Positions 16,475 through 25,848 of a stretch of 64,000 bases of DNA are shown here, piece by piece. The DNA comes from Muribaculum sp. Its GTDB lineage: Bacteria > Bacteroidota > Bacteroidia > Bacteroidales > Muribaculaceae. The notes below the pieces were generated by a model that was not told where the DNA came from, did not search any database, and saw only the letters and a list, made by a program, of their open reading frames with translations. Within the stretch, counting starts at the first letter, position 1. Each line of letters begins with the position of its first letter. The stretch is taken from positions 186,001 to 250,000 of the forward strand of contig VSOZ01000001.1 in the NCBI GenBank assembly GCA_009775095.1, read 5' to 3'. The position numbers and the translations under genes were made by a program.

Positions 16475-18733
16475 ATGAACAGACTTATAGTAACTATCGG
16501 GGTGGCGGCGCTGTTAAGCGCATGCGCCACCGGCAACAAAGAGGCGAACGACTACACCGCCTACGTGAATCCGTTTATCGGTACGGGCGGCCACGGTCAC
16601 ACATTCCCGGGGGCTGTAGTGCCGTTTGGCATGATACAGCCGAGTCCCGACACACGTATAGACGGGTGGGACGCGTGCTCGGGCTATCATTACAGAGACT
16701 CACTGATCAACGGTTTCTCTCAGACACACCTTAGCGGCACCGGGTGTTCCGACTACGGCGACTTTCTGATTATGCCTACAGTAGGACCACAGACTATTGA
16801 CCCGCAAAGCTCTGCAAGTCAGGATATGCCCTACGCATCAGAGTTTGACCACGCCGACGAGACCGCGCAACCGGGCTACTACTCCACAATGCTGAAACGC
16901 TACGGAGTCAAGGCGGAAATAACGGCATCGCCGCGCAGCGCCATTTACCGATTCACTTTTCCCGCGACCGATGACCCGGGCATGATAGTAGACGCCGACT
17001 ACTCCATACAGCACCAAAACAATCTCGCAATGACAATCGAGGCTGTCGGCGACACAGCGATACGTGCCTACCGACTTAGCCGTCATTGGGCCTACGACCA
17101 GCAGTTGAGCATGTATGCCGAGTTTTCAAAACCGTTTACCTGTTCTATCATTACCGACACAATCACTGACGAGACAGGCCGAGAGTCGGCACGTTGCAAA
17201 GCCCTGCTGAAGTTTGCACCCACAAAAGAGGGTGAACAGATATATGTCAAAGTAGGCATATCGGCTGTCGACACCGACGGAGCCGAAAAAAATCTGCGCG
17301 CCGAAATTCCGGATTTTGATTTCGACAAGATAAGAAACGAAGCCGGCGTGTCATGGAACGAATATCTGTCAAAAATAGATGTTACCGCCGACAATGACGA
17401 TGACAAGACCGTGTTTTATACAGCTCTGTATCATACAGCCATAAGCCCCAACCTGTTTACTGACGTCGACGGCCGCTACTTCGGCATGGACCGCAAGATA
17501 CATCAGGGCGACGCCGAGAAGCCGGTTTACACCGTCTTCTCACTCTGGGATACCCACAGAGCGCTTCATCCGCTCTTTACAATCATCGAGCCGGAGCGCA
17601 ACAACGATTTCATCAACTCACTGCTGCTCAAATACAAAGAGGGCGGCATACTGCCCATGTGGGAGCTTGCGGGCAACTATACAGGATGTATGACAGGGTA
17701 TCACGCCGTGTCGCTTATGGCCGATGCCGTAAACAAAGGCATAGCCGACTTCGATGTAGCCGGAGCGTTAAGCGCCGGCGAACGTTCGTCACGTTACGAC
17801 ACAACGGCCACGGCCGCTCCAGACAAAGTGGCCCGCACGATGCTCATGCCGCGCTCCAAGTATTTTAAGAACACTCTCGGCTACATACCGTGGAACGAGG
17901 AGTTTGAGTCGGTGGCCAAAGGTCTCGAATATGCCTACAACGACTGGTGTATATCACAGCTTGCCGAAGCTGTCGGCGACACGGCCAAAGTTGCCGAATA
18001 CGCTGAAAAAGGGCTGAATTACCGCAACTACTTTGACCCCGAAACCCGCTTTATGCGCGGCAAGGACGCCGAAGGCAACTGGCACACACCGTTTAATCCG
18101 CGCGGCTCCAACCACCGCGGCGATGACTACTGTGAGGGCACTGCATGGCAATGGACTTGGTTTGTGCCCCATGATGTGGACGGCCTGACCGAACTGATGG
18201 GCGGACGCGAACTGTTTATAGAGAAACTTGACTCACTGTTCAGCGCCGACTCCCGGCTGGAGGGCGAAGCCGTGTCGGCCGACATATCGGGACTTATCGG
18301 GCAGTATGCCCACGGCAACGAGCCGTCGCACCACATAATACATCTGTATAACTATGCCGGACGCCCCGACCGCACACAAGAACTCGTCGATAAAGTTCTC
18401 AAGGAGCAGTACCGAAACGACACCGACGGTCTGTCGGGCAACGAAGACTGCGGCCAGATGTCGGCGTGGTATGTGCTCAATTCACTCGGCTTCTATCAGG
18501 TGTGTCCGGGAAAGCCTGTGTACTCCATCGGACGTCCGTGGTTCCCGCATGCCGAAATCAACCTCCCCAACGGCAAGCGTGTAACACTCAACGTAAACAA
18601 CTATTCAAAAGACAACAAATACATCACATCGGTCAAGCTGAACGGCAAAGAGCTCGAAACACCGTTTTTCACACATGACGATATCGTAAACGGTGCCGAT
18701 TTCGAGATAACAATGTCGCCCGAGCATCCGTAA
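16475..18733 (+). CDS. GH92 family alpha-mannosidase lipoprotein
   Basis: Exo-acting alpha-mannosidase (most GH92 enzymes cleave alpha-1,2 linkages of N-glycans or yeast mannan, Ca2+ dependent). The signal peptide ends in the lipobox LLSAC with Cys17, so it is surface- or periplasm-anchored. The family signatures VNPFIGTGGHGHTFPGAVVP, FSQTHLSGTGCSDYGD, FSLWDTHRALHPLFT, GNEPSHHIIHLYNYAG and GNEDCGQMSAWYVLNSLGFY are present; the last contains acidic residues expected at the active site. The length of 752 is normal. It is followed by a bidirectional terminator. No SusC/SusD pair is adjacent. Confidence 0.96.
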   Translation: MNRLIVTIGVAALLSACATGNKEANDYTAYVNPFIGTGGHGHTFPGAVVPFGMIQPSPDTRIDGWDACSGYHYRDSLINGFSQTHLSGTGCSDYGDFLIMPTVGPQTIDPQSSASQDMPYASEFDHADETAQPGYYSTMLKRYGVKAEITASPRSAIYRFTFPATDDPGMIVDADYSIQHQNNLAMTIEAVGDTAIRAYRLSRHWAYDQQLSMYAEFSKPFTCSIITDTITDETGRESARCKALLKFAPTKEGEQIYVKVGISAVDTDGAEKNLRAEIPDFDFDKIRNEAGVSWNEYLSKIDVTADNDDDKTVFYTALYHTAISPNLFTDVDGRYFGMDRKIHQGDAEKPVYTVFSLWDTHRALHPLFTIIEPERNNDFINSLLLKYKEGGILPMWELAGNYTGCMTGYHAVSLMADAVNKGIADFDVAGALSAGERSSRYDTTATAAPDKVARTMLMPRSKYFKNTLGYIPWNEEFESVAKGLEYAYNDWCISQLAEAVGDTAKVAEYAEKGLNYRNYFDPETRFMRGKDAEGNWHTPFNPRGSNHRGDDYCEGTAWQWTWFVPHDVDGLTELMGGRELFIEKLDSLFSADSRLEGEAVSADISGLIGQYAHGNEPSHHIIHLYNYAGRPDRTQELVDKVLKEQYRNDTDGLSGNEDCGQMSAWYVLNSLGFYQVCPGKPVYSIGRPWFPHAEINLPNGKRVTLNVNNYSKDNKYITSVKLNGKELETPFFTHDDIVNGADFEITMSPEHP

Positions 18734-18756
18734 AACCATCGTCTATAGACAAAAAT

Positions 18757-18800
18757 AACCCCGGTTCACCAGTATGAAAGAAACTTGATGAACCGGGGTT
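18757..18800. terminator. Bidirectional terminator between GH92 and the esterase
   Basis: AACCCCGGTTCA (18757-18768) and TGAACCGGGGTT (18789-18800) form a 12-bp stem with an A-rich left flank and a TTTATTAT right flank, serving the two converging genes. Confidence 0.85.
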
Positions 18801-18818
18801 TATTATATAACAGAATAC

Positions 18819-19664
18819 TTAGAACTCTTCACGGAGCCACTTTTCAAGCTCCTCTTTCCACTGGTGCTTGTAGATAAATCCGTCGCCGTAACCCCAGCCG
18901 TGGCCTCCTGTAGGATAGGCATGCAGCGAGGCGGGCACACGATTGTTGACGAGCGCGGTATAATAGTTTATACTGTTGGCCACAGGCACCACCGTATCAT
19001 CTGACGAAAGCATGATGAAAGCTTTGGGAGTGTCGGGAGTCACCTGAAGCTCGTTGCAAAACTTTTTCTGCAATTCAGCCGACGGATTCTCTCCGATAAG
19101 ATTGGCTCTCGAACCGCCATGTGTATATGACGGATCCATAGTGATGACAGGATAAAACAGTATCTGAAAATCGGGACGAGTCTCTGCCGAAGAATAATGA
19201 GTGGCGAGAGTCGAAGCGAGATGGCCTCCGGCCGAAGCGCCCATTATACCTACTTTTGCGGGGTCGACTCCCCACTCCGCGGCATGACGGCGTACAAGCC
19301 TGACGGCCTGCTCCGCATCGGCCAGCGGTATCTCATGATTGCCTTGCGGCAGACGATATTTAAGTACTACGTATGTTATGCCCTGTGCATTGAACCACTG
19401 GGCCATATCGTGGCCTTCATGGCCCGTTGCAAGCCAGCCGTAGCCGCCTCCGGGACACATGATTATAGCCTTGCCGTTGGGCTTGTCGGCCTTGTAAACG
19501 GTTATAGCAGGATCACGCGTAAAATCAGTGGCCGAAGCCGCGGCTTTGGCCTGCTCCGCATCGGCGCTCTCATTCCAGAGCATAAGATCCACGCGATTGT
19601 TCTGCGACACTGCGCCCATTGATACACACAGCATGGCGGCAAACAATAATTTTCTGATGTTCAT
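18819..19664 (-). CDS. Secreted alpha/beta-hydrolase (acetyl-esterase type)
   Basis: Predicted carbohydrate or acetyl esterase. It has a signal peptide (about residues 1-20) and the oxyanion loop MCPGGGYGWLATGHEG. The nucleophile elbow GASAGG lies in IMGASAGGHLAS, an acidic residue follows in SSDDTVVP, and the catalytic His is in PTGGHGWGYG. The length of 281 residues fits the BD-FAE/axe-like esterases common in Bacteroidetes glycan loci. It lies 23 bases downstream of the GH97 gene in the same direction, so deacetylation of the same glycan is plausible. Confidence 0.9.
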   Translation of the reverse strand: MNIRKLLFAAMLCVSMGAVSQNNRVDLMLWNESADAEQAKAAASATDFTRDPAITVYKADKPNGKAIIMCPGGGYGWLATGHEGHDMAQWFNAQGITYVVLKYRLPQGNHEIPLADAEQAVRLVRRHAAEWGVDPAKVGIMGASAGGHLASTLATHYSSAETRPDFQILFYPVITMDPSYTHGGSRANLIGENPSAELQKKFCNELQVTPDTPKAFIMLSSDDTVVPVANSINYYTALVNNRVPASLHAYPTGGHGWGYGDGFIYKHQWKEELEKWLREEF

Positions 19665-19687
19665 GATATTTATGTTTTATGTAAAGA

Positions 19688-21637
19688 TTAATCGGCTACG
19701 ATAACGACTCCTCCGTCAGGGAAAATCTCAACCGGTACCGACGAATTGTTTTTAACTTTGACATCCTTGACCTTGAAGTCATGGGCGGCATCGTCGGCAT
19801 ACATCTTTAATACCGATGATTTCAGTCCGAGCGCCGACAGATCAAGATTGAGCTTGACCGCCTCTTTAAGTGCGTTGACTCCCGCTATATACCACTTGTC
19901 GCCGTGACGACGTGCAAGCACTACATATTTGCCGGGATATCCGTCGATTAGTTTCACGTCGTCCCAAGTCGTAGGCACATCCTTCATAAACTCGATGGCT
20001 TCGGCGGGTGAACCCTTAAGATTGTCGGGAGTCAGAGCAAAGTTCTGAACGGGATTTTGGAAAAGCACGGATGTGGCAAGCTGGAACGCGTCGCCGGTGC
20101 GGCGTATGTTGCCGCTTTTGTTGTCGCGACTCACGCGCTTGTTAAGTATTGTGCCGCCATACTCCATAAGCGCAACCGAGTTGCGTATAAACGGATGAAG
20201 AGTGGCATGAAAAGCCTCCATGTCGCAGAATACCTGACCGAACACAAGATTTTCCGAAGCGAAAACAGCCTCGCTGCCTACATGGTTGGGATACATACGC
20301 TCCCAGCCACGGGGCAGTGTACAGCCGTGGAATATGACGTCGATGCCGTAGTCGGCCGCATCGCTGAGTATGTCTTCATACAGGCGCATGGTCTCCTGCT
20401 TGTCTCCGCCGAAGAAGTCTACTTTAATAGCGTGTACACCGTTGTCTTTGAGCCACTTCATCTCGTTTTTACGCACGATGGGGCGGTCCATCTTGTTTAT
20501 CGGGCTTTGTACGATATCGTTCCACGGACCGCTCGACGAGTACCACAGTATGGGGTTGATGCCTTTTTCGCGGGCATAGCCGAGAAGTTCGGGCATACGG
20601 TCGTAGCCTATATTCTGGTCCCAGCCGGCGTCAATAAGTATGTTTTCGTAACCCAGATCCTCGGCGAGGTCAATGAAAGTCTTCTGGTCGGCCATGTTCA
20701 TGCTCGCATCCTGCCATATGATCCAGCTCCAAGTACCGCGTCCTGCACGGGCGGGAGTTTCAGTCTTGTAGCGAGGTTCAACGACATCCCACGGCACGGT
20801 TGTCTCCACAACCGGAGCAAGACGGTCGGCCACGGTGATTGTACGCCACGGAGTCTTGCCGGGCAATGATATGCCGGGAGCGGCTGTACCGTTGCCGTTG
20901 TTTTCCTCGGGCATAGGATAGGCTATAGTATACACACCGTCCTTATAGTCGCTTAGGTGTGAGGCGCAGTAGTAGCCGTCGACACCCGTCTCCGAAAGTA
21001 GCGCCCAACCCTTGTCGCCAACACGGAACAGAGCGGGGAAAGTAAAGCCGTGGCCAAACTGCGAAGGCGAGTCAAGCGGAGCATCGGCTATGTAAAATTC
21101 CTCATAACTCGGCTTTGTACGCTTCCATCCTATCATAGCGTCGCTCTGCGAGGTAAGGAAAACGGTGGTCTCTTTCGGGAAACGATAGCCCGTAGCCTCT
21201 TCATTGACGACCATGGCGCCGGTCCCACCCCCGTTCTGACTCGGTATTATATAGCGGAAAGCCACGTCGTTGTCAGACACCTGCCACTCTACCGACATCT
21301 CGTGTCCGAAAGCGCCCTTATAAGTGTTCACCAACGTGTTGGCATTGTAGTCAATATGGCTTTTCTTGATTTTGTCCTGATCGTATGACTTCTTTACCTC
21401 TCCACGCTTGGAGTCGGTCAGAGCCATGTACCGGGTAAAGTCGCCGACATCGGCCTTGAAACCGAGCGGAGAGTTTTCGATTATGACATCGCCGTCGTAG
21501 GTTATCGAATACACCGGCTTCCCGCCGATTACGTCGGTCGACACCACAAGCTTGCCGTCAGGGCCCGACACAGTGACCGGAGCGCCCCATGCCGATGACG
21601 CCAAAAGCACGCTTAAACTTAAAATTACTTTCTTCAT
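19688..21637 (-). CDS. GH97 family alpha-glycosidase (retaining type by motif)
   Basis: Removes terminal alpha-linked glucose or galactose. The signal peptide is MKKVILSLSVLLASSAWG. An N-terminal beta-sandwich (to about residue 290) precedes the barrel with GTWSWIIWQDASMN, ILIDAGWDQNIGYD and HAIKVDFFGGDKQE. The Asp of KVDFF matches the nucleophile position of retaining GH97 alpha-galactosidases, where inverting SusB-type enzymes lack it. LPRGWERMYPNHVGSEAVF follows. The length of 649 residues is normal. It forms a probable operon with the downstream esterase and is divergent from a second GH97. Confidence 0.94.
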   Translation of the reverse strand: MKKVILSLSVLLASSAWGAPVTVSGPDGKLVVSTDVIGGKPVYSITYDGDVIIENSPLGFKADVGDFTRYMALTDSKRGEVKKSYDQDKIKKSHIDYNANTLVNTYKGAFGHEMSVEWQVSDNDVAFRYIIPSQNGGGTGAMVVNEEATGYRFPKETTVFLTSQSDAMIGWKRTKPSYEEFYIADAPLDSPSQFGHGFTFPALFRVGDKGWALLSETGVDGYYCASHLSDYKDGVYTIAYPMPEENNGNGTAAPGISLPGKTPWRTITVADRLAPVVETTVPWDVVEPRYKTETPARAGRGTWSWIIWQDASMNMADQKTFIDLAEDLGYENILIDAGWDQNIGYDRMPELLGYAREKGINPILWYSSSGPWNDIVQSPINKMDRPIVRKNEMKWLKDNGVHAIKVDFFGGDKQETMRLYEDILSDAADYGIDVIFHGCTLPRGWERMYPNHVGSEAVFASENLVFGQVFCDMEAFHATLHPFIRNSVALMEYGGTILNKRVSRDNKSGNIRRTGDAFQLATSVLFQNPVQNFALTPDNLKGSPAEAIEFMKDVPTTWDDVKLIDGYPGKYVVLARRHGDKWYIAGVNALKEAVKLNLDLSALGLKSSVLKMYADDAAHDFKVKDVKVKNNSSVPVEIFPDGGVVIVAD

Positions 21638-21677
21638 TGTCTTTATATTTGATTCAAGTTATTAGAGTTAATACATG

Positions 21678-21685
21678 CAAAAATA
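21678..21685 (-). promoter_or_regulatory. Candidate -7 box (TATTTTTG) for the GH97-esterase operon
   Basis: The plus-strand CAAAAATA gives TATTTTTG on the minus strand, 41 bases upstream of the ATG at 21637. It shares a 227-base AT-rich intergenic region with the promoter of the divergent GH97 gene. Confidence 0.5.
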
Positions 21686-21825
21686 ATCTTATAATGCCGT
21701 ATTAAGGGTATAACTTTATTATAAAATTGCGATAATAACAAATATAGCCGTAAAATTTATCTTTACGATACCTTGCCACGACAAATATGTTACATAATTT
21801 TCGGCACTCTGACTCTATCATGTAC

Positions 21826-21833
21826 TATATTTG
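21826..21833 (+). promoter_or_regulatory. Candidate -7 box (TATATTTG) for the second GH97 gene
   Basis: TATATTTG followed by a leader of about 25 bases to the ATG at 21865. An upstream ATG at 21820-21822 overlaps the promoter, so longer versions of the protein are unlikely. Confidence 0.6.
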
Positions 21834-21864
21834 CAGAAATCAAAACCCAATCAAAATAGATAAC

Positions 21865-23706
21865 ATGAATCATCACAGATTGCTAATCACGGTGCTGTCA
21901 CTTTCGGCCATGGTCTTAAGCCGGAATAATGCGGAGGCCGCAACCAAAATCCAGTCACCGGACAAGAACATAGAGGTAAGAATAGACAGTAACAATATAA
22001 ACATACATTACGGCAAAGACGGAAATGCGAGAAAACTGTTTACCGTATCGTCACCGGGCGTAACAATCGACGACAGCCTGAACCGCATCGACAAATGGAC
22101 CGTAACATCATCGTCGCCGACACGGAATATAAGCTACGACATGACGGGCGGCAAAAGGCTCGGATGCTCGAACACCTACAACGAATACCGGCTCGTAGCC
22201 GGCAACAATCGGCCGGCAATGACACTGCGTCTGTACAACGACGGCATAGCTTTCCGCTACGATACCGACGGCAGAGGCAAGATATGCGGCGAGACTACTC
22301 TATACAAGATCCCGGCACAGTGCAAACGATGGATGCAGCAATACAACGACTCATATGAGAGCTTTTTTCCCGAAGAAACCGGCGACGCTCAACAGGCATC
22401 GCACTGGGGCTACCCCGCGCTGTTTGAGTTTGGTGAAAACTCATGGGCTCTCCTGACCGAAGCGGGCATAGAAAAATGCCACAGCGCATCGTCGTTGACC
22501 GCGGCGGAAACTCCGTCGGTCTACAACATAACATGGGGCTCACAGGCCCGCTGCGATCAAACGCCGTGGCGTGTCATCATACTCGGCTCGCTTAACGACA
22601 TAGTAGAGTCGACTCTCGTAACCGACGTCAGTCCCGAATCAAGGATTGCCGACACCTCTTGGATAAAGCCGGGAGCGGCGTCATGGATATACTGGGCCTA
22701 TAACCGCGGCTCGAAAGACTACCGCCTTGTCACACAATATATAGACATGGCCCGGACTCTGAATCTGCCTTACGTGCTCATAGACTGGGAGTGGGATGTG
22801 ATGGGCAACGGAGGCGACATAAACGACGCACTGAAGTATGCGGCAGAGCGCAATGTCAAAGCGCTTCTATGGTATAATTCATCCACGGCATGGACTACGA
22901 ACGGAGCCGGAGGCCCACTATTCCGCCTGAACAAACCTGAAGACAGAGAGCGTGAATTTGCCATGCTTCAGGATATGGGTGTCGCAGGGGTGAAAATCGA
23001 CTTTTTCGCGGGTGACACGCAGCCTACAATGGAGTACTGCATCGAACTGCTCGAGTGCGCGGCGCGCCACAACCTGCTCGCAAACTTTCACGGAGCCACA
23101 GTGCCCCGCGGATGGCAGCGCACCTACCCCAATCTCGTTTCGGTCGAAGGCGTTTACGGTGCCGAGTGGTACAACAACGCTCCCCTGCTTACCGACCGTG
23201 CCGCAGCCCACAACGCCACTCTGCCCTTTACCCGCAACGTCATCGGTCCGATGGACTACACTCCGTGCACATTCTCCGACTCACAGCACCCGCACATCAC
23301 GACTCACGGACACGAACTGGCGCTGACCGTGCTGTTTGAGTCGACGGTACAGCATCTTGCCGACAAACCGGAGAGCTATCTCGCACAGCCGCAGGCGGTA
23401 CAGGAGTTTCTGACAGGACTCCCCACCGTGTGGGATGACACAAAACTGCTTGCCGGCTATCCCGGTAAGTATGTTGTCATGGCACGCAAAAACGGCGACC
23501 GGTGGTTCATAGCCGGCATAAACGGCACAGACAGCGACCTCGACATATCGATACCGATCGACCGCATCGGTATCACCGCCGACACTAAAGCGCGATTGTA
23601 CACCGACAGCGGCAATGCCGAAGCACCATGGGCCGTATCGAACGTGACCTCCGTCCCCGAAAAACTGTCGCTCCTCCCCCGTGGAGGCTTCGTTATGGTG
23701 CTCTGA
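21865..23706 (+). CDS. Second GH97 family alpha-glycosidase (retaining type by motif)
   Basis: Paralogue of the divergent GH97. The ATG at 21865 gives a signal peptide (HHRLLITVLSLSAMVLS, cleavage after NNAEA) and lies just behind the -7 box. An N-terminal sandwich is followed by the barrel with GAASWIYWAYNRGSKD, VLIDWEWDVMGNGGD, GVAGVKIDFFAGDTQPTMEY (nucleophile-position Asp in KIDFF) and ATVPRGWQRTYPNLVSVEGV. The length of 613 residues is normal. The two GH97 proteins share these motifs but diverge strongly elsewhere, so different substrates are likely. Confidence 0.94.
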   Translation: MNHHRLLITVLSLSAMVLSRNNAEAATKIQSPDKNIEVRIDSNNINIHYGKDGNARKLFTVSSPGVTIDDSLNRIDKWTVTSSSPTRNISYDMTGGKRLGCSNTYNEYRLVAGNNRPAMTLRLYNDGIAFRYDTDGRGKICGETTLYKIPAQCKRWMQQYNDSYESFFPEETGDAQQASHWGYPALFEFGENSWALLTEAGIEKCHSASSLTAAETPSVYNITWGSQARCDQTPWRVIILGSLNDIVESTLVTDVSPESRIADTSWIKPGAASWIYWAYNRGSKDYRLVTQYIDMARTLNLPYVLIDWEWDVMGNGGDINDALKYAAERNVKALLWYNSSTAWTTNGAGGPLFRLNKPEDREREFAMLQDMGVAGVKIDFFAGDTQPTMEYCIELLECAARHNLLANFHGATVPRGWQRTYPNLVSVEGVYGAEWYNNAPLLTDRAAAHNATLPFTRNVIGPMDYTPCTFSDSQHPHITTHGHELALTVLFESTVQHLADKPESYLAQPQAVQEFLTGLPTVWDDTKLLAGYPGKYVVMARKNGDRWFIAGINGTDSDLDISIPIDRIGITADTKARLYTDSGNAEAPWAVSNVTSVPEKLSLLPRGGFVMVL

Positions 23707-23773
23707 CGCCCGTCGTATGTCCTGACCGCCGCTTTTATCCGCCACAGACTACGGCAATGTGCGTTTTTTACGC

Positions 23774-23781
23774 TAAATTTG
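23774..23781 (+). promoter_or_regulatory. -7 box (TAAATTTG) four bases from the start codon of the U32 gene
   Basis: TAAATTTG-CACT-ATG. In Bacteroidetes promoters transcription begins several bases after the box, which would put the start at or inside the start codon. The mRNA would therefore be leaderless if this box is used. Confidence 0.5.
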
Positions 23782-23785
23782 CACT

Positions 23786-25045
23786 ATGAAAAGATCTGAT
23801 TTCGAGATAATGGCTCCGGTAGGGAGCTACGAGTCGCTTTACGCCGCCATAGACGCCGGCGCCGATGCCGTATACTTCGGCATAGAGGGCTTGAATATGC
23901 GCGCACGCTCATCAAACAACTTCACACTCGACGACTTGCGCGACATAGCCCGCACATGCAACGAGCGCGGCGTGAAAACCTACCTGACCGTCAACACCAT
24001 AATATTTGATGACGACATCGAAAAGTGTCATGCCATAATCGACGCGGCACATGACGCCGGCATCACAGCCATAATAGCAAGCGACATAGCCGCCATACTG
24101 TATGCCCGGGAACGGGGCGTCGAGGTGCATATATCGACACAAGTCAATATAACCAACACCGAGGCGGTGAAGTTTTACTCGCAATGGGCCGATGTAGTGG
24201 TACTCGCCCGCGAGGTCGACCTTGACCGGGTGCGCGATATTCATGAACATATCGTAGACGACAACATACGCGGACCGCACGGCGAACTCATGCGTATCGA
24301 GATGTTCTGCCACGGAGCGCTTTGCATGGCCGTATCGGGCAAGTGCTACCTCAGCCTGCACGAGATGAACTCAAGCGCCAACCGCGGAGCATGCACACAG
24401 ATATGCCGGCGCGGCTACACCGTACGCGACAAAGAGACCGGCGACGAGCTCGACATCGAGAACCAATACATCATGTCGCCAAAGGACCTGAAGACTATAC
24501 ACTTCCTCAATAAAATGATCGATGCGGGAGTTAGAGTGTTCAAGATCGAGGGCCGCGCACGCGGACCGGAATATGTAAAAATAGCCGTACAATGCTATGA
24601 TGAGGCGCTACGCGCAGTCTGCGACGGGACCTTCACCGAGGAACGCGTGGCTGACTGGGACAACCGTCTGTCACAGATATTCAACCGAGGCTTCTGGAAC
24701 GGGTATTACCTCGGCCAACGTCTCGGCGAATGGACATCAAAATACGGCTCATCGGCCACACGCACAAAAGTATATGCAGCCAAAGGCGTACGCTATTTCA
24801 GCAACATCGGTGTCGCGGAATTTCTGATGGAGAACGGCGAGCTCTCCGTAGGCGACGAGGTTGTCATAACAGGCCCTACGACCGGAGCGGTTATAATGAC
24901 GATTGAGGAAATACGCGTAGACCTAAAGCCGGTTGAAAAAGCCGTAAAAGGCGACCGCTTTTCGATAAGAACCGACGTCAAGATAAGACCGAGCGACAAA
25001 ATGTTCAAGTGGGTATCGACCGAGGCGCTCAGGTCCTTGAAGTAA
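23786..25045 (+). CDS. Peptidase U32 family protein (TrhP/YegQ-like, tRNA hydroxylation)
   Basis: U32 proteins of this type take part in prephenate-dependent 5-hydroxyuridine formation at tRNA position 34 rather than in proteolysis (family knowledge). The N-terminal TIM-barrel segment has IMAPVGSYESLYAAIDAGAD and AVYFGIEGLNMRARSSN. The U32 signature region EMFCHGALCMAVSGKCYLS plus RGACTQICRRGY supplies four cysteines that could hold an Fe-S cluster. A C-terminal beta domain (about 330-415) completes the length of 419 residues. It stands alone on the plus strand with a promoter abutting its ATG. Confidence 0.9.
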   Translation: MKRSDFEIMAPVGSYESLYAAIDAGADAVYFGIEGLNMRARSSNNFTLDDLRDIARTCNERGVKTYLTVNTIIFDDDIEKCHAIIDAAHDAGITAIIASDIAAILYARERGVEVHISTQVNITNTEAVKFYSQWADVVVLAREVDLDRVRDIHEHIVDDNIRGPHGELMRIEMFCHGALCMAVSGKCYLSLHEMNSSANRGACTQICRRGYTVRDKETGDELDIENQYIMSPKDLKTIHFLNKMIDAGVRVFKIEGRARGPEYVKIAVQCYDEALRAVCDGTFTEERVADWDNRLSQIFNRGFWNGYYLGQRLGEWTSKYGSSATRTKVYAAKGVRYFSNIGVAEFLMENGELSVGDEVVITGPTTGAVIMTIEEIRVDLKPVEKAVKGDRFSIRTDVKIRPSDKMFKWVSTEALRSLK

Positions 25046-25065
25046 GGGCGGGGGGTCATTAAACT

Positions 25066-25083
25066 AATTGGTCCAATTGGTCC
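25066..25083. repeat. Tandem 9-base repeat AATTGGTCC x2
   Basis: Two perfect copies of AATTGGTCC in direct tandem, located between the U32 gene and the NlpC/P60 promoter. They may be a regulator binding site. No function is known. Confidence 0.5.
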
Positions 25084-25116
25084 TATACCCTAAATGTGAA
25101 ATTAACATAAATCATT

Positions 25117-25157
25117 GCATCGGGTTGTTACAAACCCGATGCAAATGACTATCTTTG
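25117..25157 (+). promoter_or_regulatory. NlpC/P60 gene promoter preceded by a 10-bp dyad
   Basis: GCATCGGGTT (25117-25126) and AACCCGATGC (25133-25142) form a perfect inverted repeat with a 6-base loop. It ends seven bases before the -7 box TATCTTTG (25150-25157). The dyad lacks a T tract and covers the region expected for the -33 contacts, so an operator is more likely than a terminator. Confidence 0.6.
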
Positions 25158-25202
25158 TATAGTTCATCAAGAATAACCTTATTCAGGTACCTTTAAAGAT
25201 TT

Positions 25203-25787
25203 ATGAAACTATACATACTCATAATAACAGGACTCCTGTGGATAAGCGCGGCCCTAACACCGGCTTATGCCGCACAGCCTGTATTGCAACATAATCTGCC
25301 CGACATGTCGCGCGACATTGCCGCCATCAATACATGGAAGCCCGAAATACCGCTGCTGTCACCCAGAGCGGCTATTGAGGACGAACTTCCGGAATACATC
25401 GGCGACATGCTGACATTTGCTCACAAGTTTACGGGACTGCGTTACCGCCGCGGCGGCAAGACTCCCAAAGGTTTCGATTGTTCCGGCTTTACAAGCTACG
25501 TATACCGACAGTTCGGCATATCGCTCAACGCTTCTTCTCGCTCACAATATAAACAGGGCACATCAATAGAGAATGACAATCTGCGTCCCGGCGACCTTGT
25601 ATTTTTCGGCGGCCGTGGCGGAAGCAAAAAAGTTGTAGGCCACGTAGGCATAGTTGTAAACGTCAACACCGACAACGGCACATTTGACTTCATACATTCG
25701 GCATGCAGTTCAGGCATTACGGTCAGCAATTCGACCGAGCCGTACTATAACCGCCGCTACATCGGCGCACGTCGCGTAACCGAATAA
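25203..25787 (+). CDS. Secreted NlpC/P60 (C40) peptidoglycan endopeptidase
   Basis: Cleaves gamma-D-Glu-diamino acid bonds in murein peptides. A signal peptide (about 1-23) is followed by a short linker and the NlpC/P60 domain (about residues 75-190). The catalytic Cys lies in KGFDCSGFTSYVY and the His in VVGHVGIVVN. The conserved RPGDLVFFGGRG and a second His/polar site near FIHSACSSG are present. The length of 194 residues is typical of single-domain members. A bidirectional terminator follows. Confidence 0.95.
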   Translation: MKLYILIITGLLWISAALTPAYAAQPVLQHNLPDMSRDIAAINTWKPEIPLLSPRAAIEDELPEYIGDMLTFAHKFTGLRYRRGGKTPKGFDCSGFTSYVYRQFGISLNASSRSQYKQGTSIENDNLRPGDLVFFGGRGGSKKVVGHVGIVVNVNTDNGTFDFIHSACSSGITVSNSTEPYYNRRYIGARRVTE

Positions 25788-25808
25788 AATTATTCCATCA
25801 TCCATAAT

Positions 25809-25846
25809 AAAATACCCGGGCCTTGTTCATTGAGTCCGGGTATTTT
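25809..25846. terminator. Bidirectional terminator
   Basis: AAAATACCCGG (25809-25819) pairs with CCGGGTATTTT (25836-25846): an 11-bp stem with A and T flanks between the converging NlpC/P60 and winged-helix genes. Confidence 0.88.
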
Positions 25847-25848
25847 GT

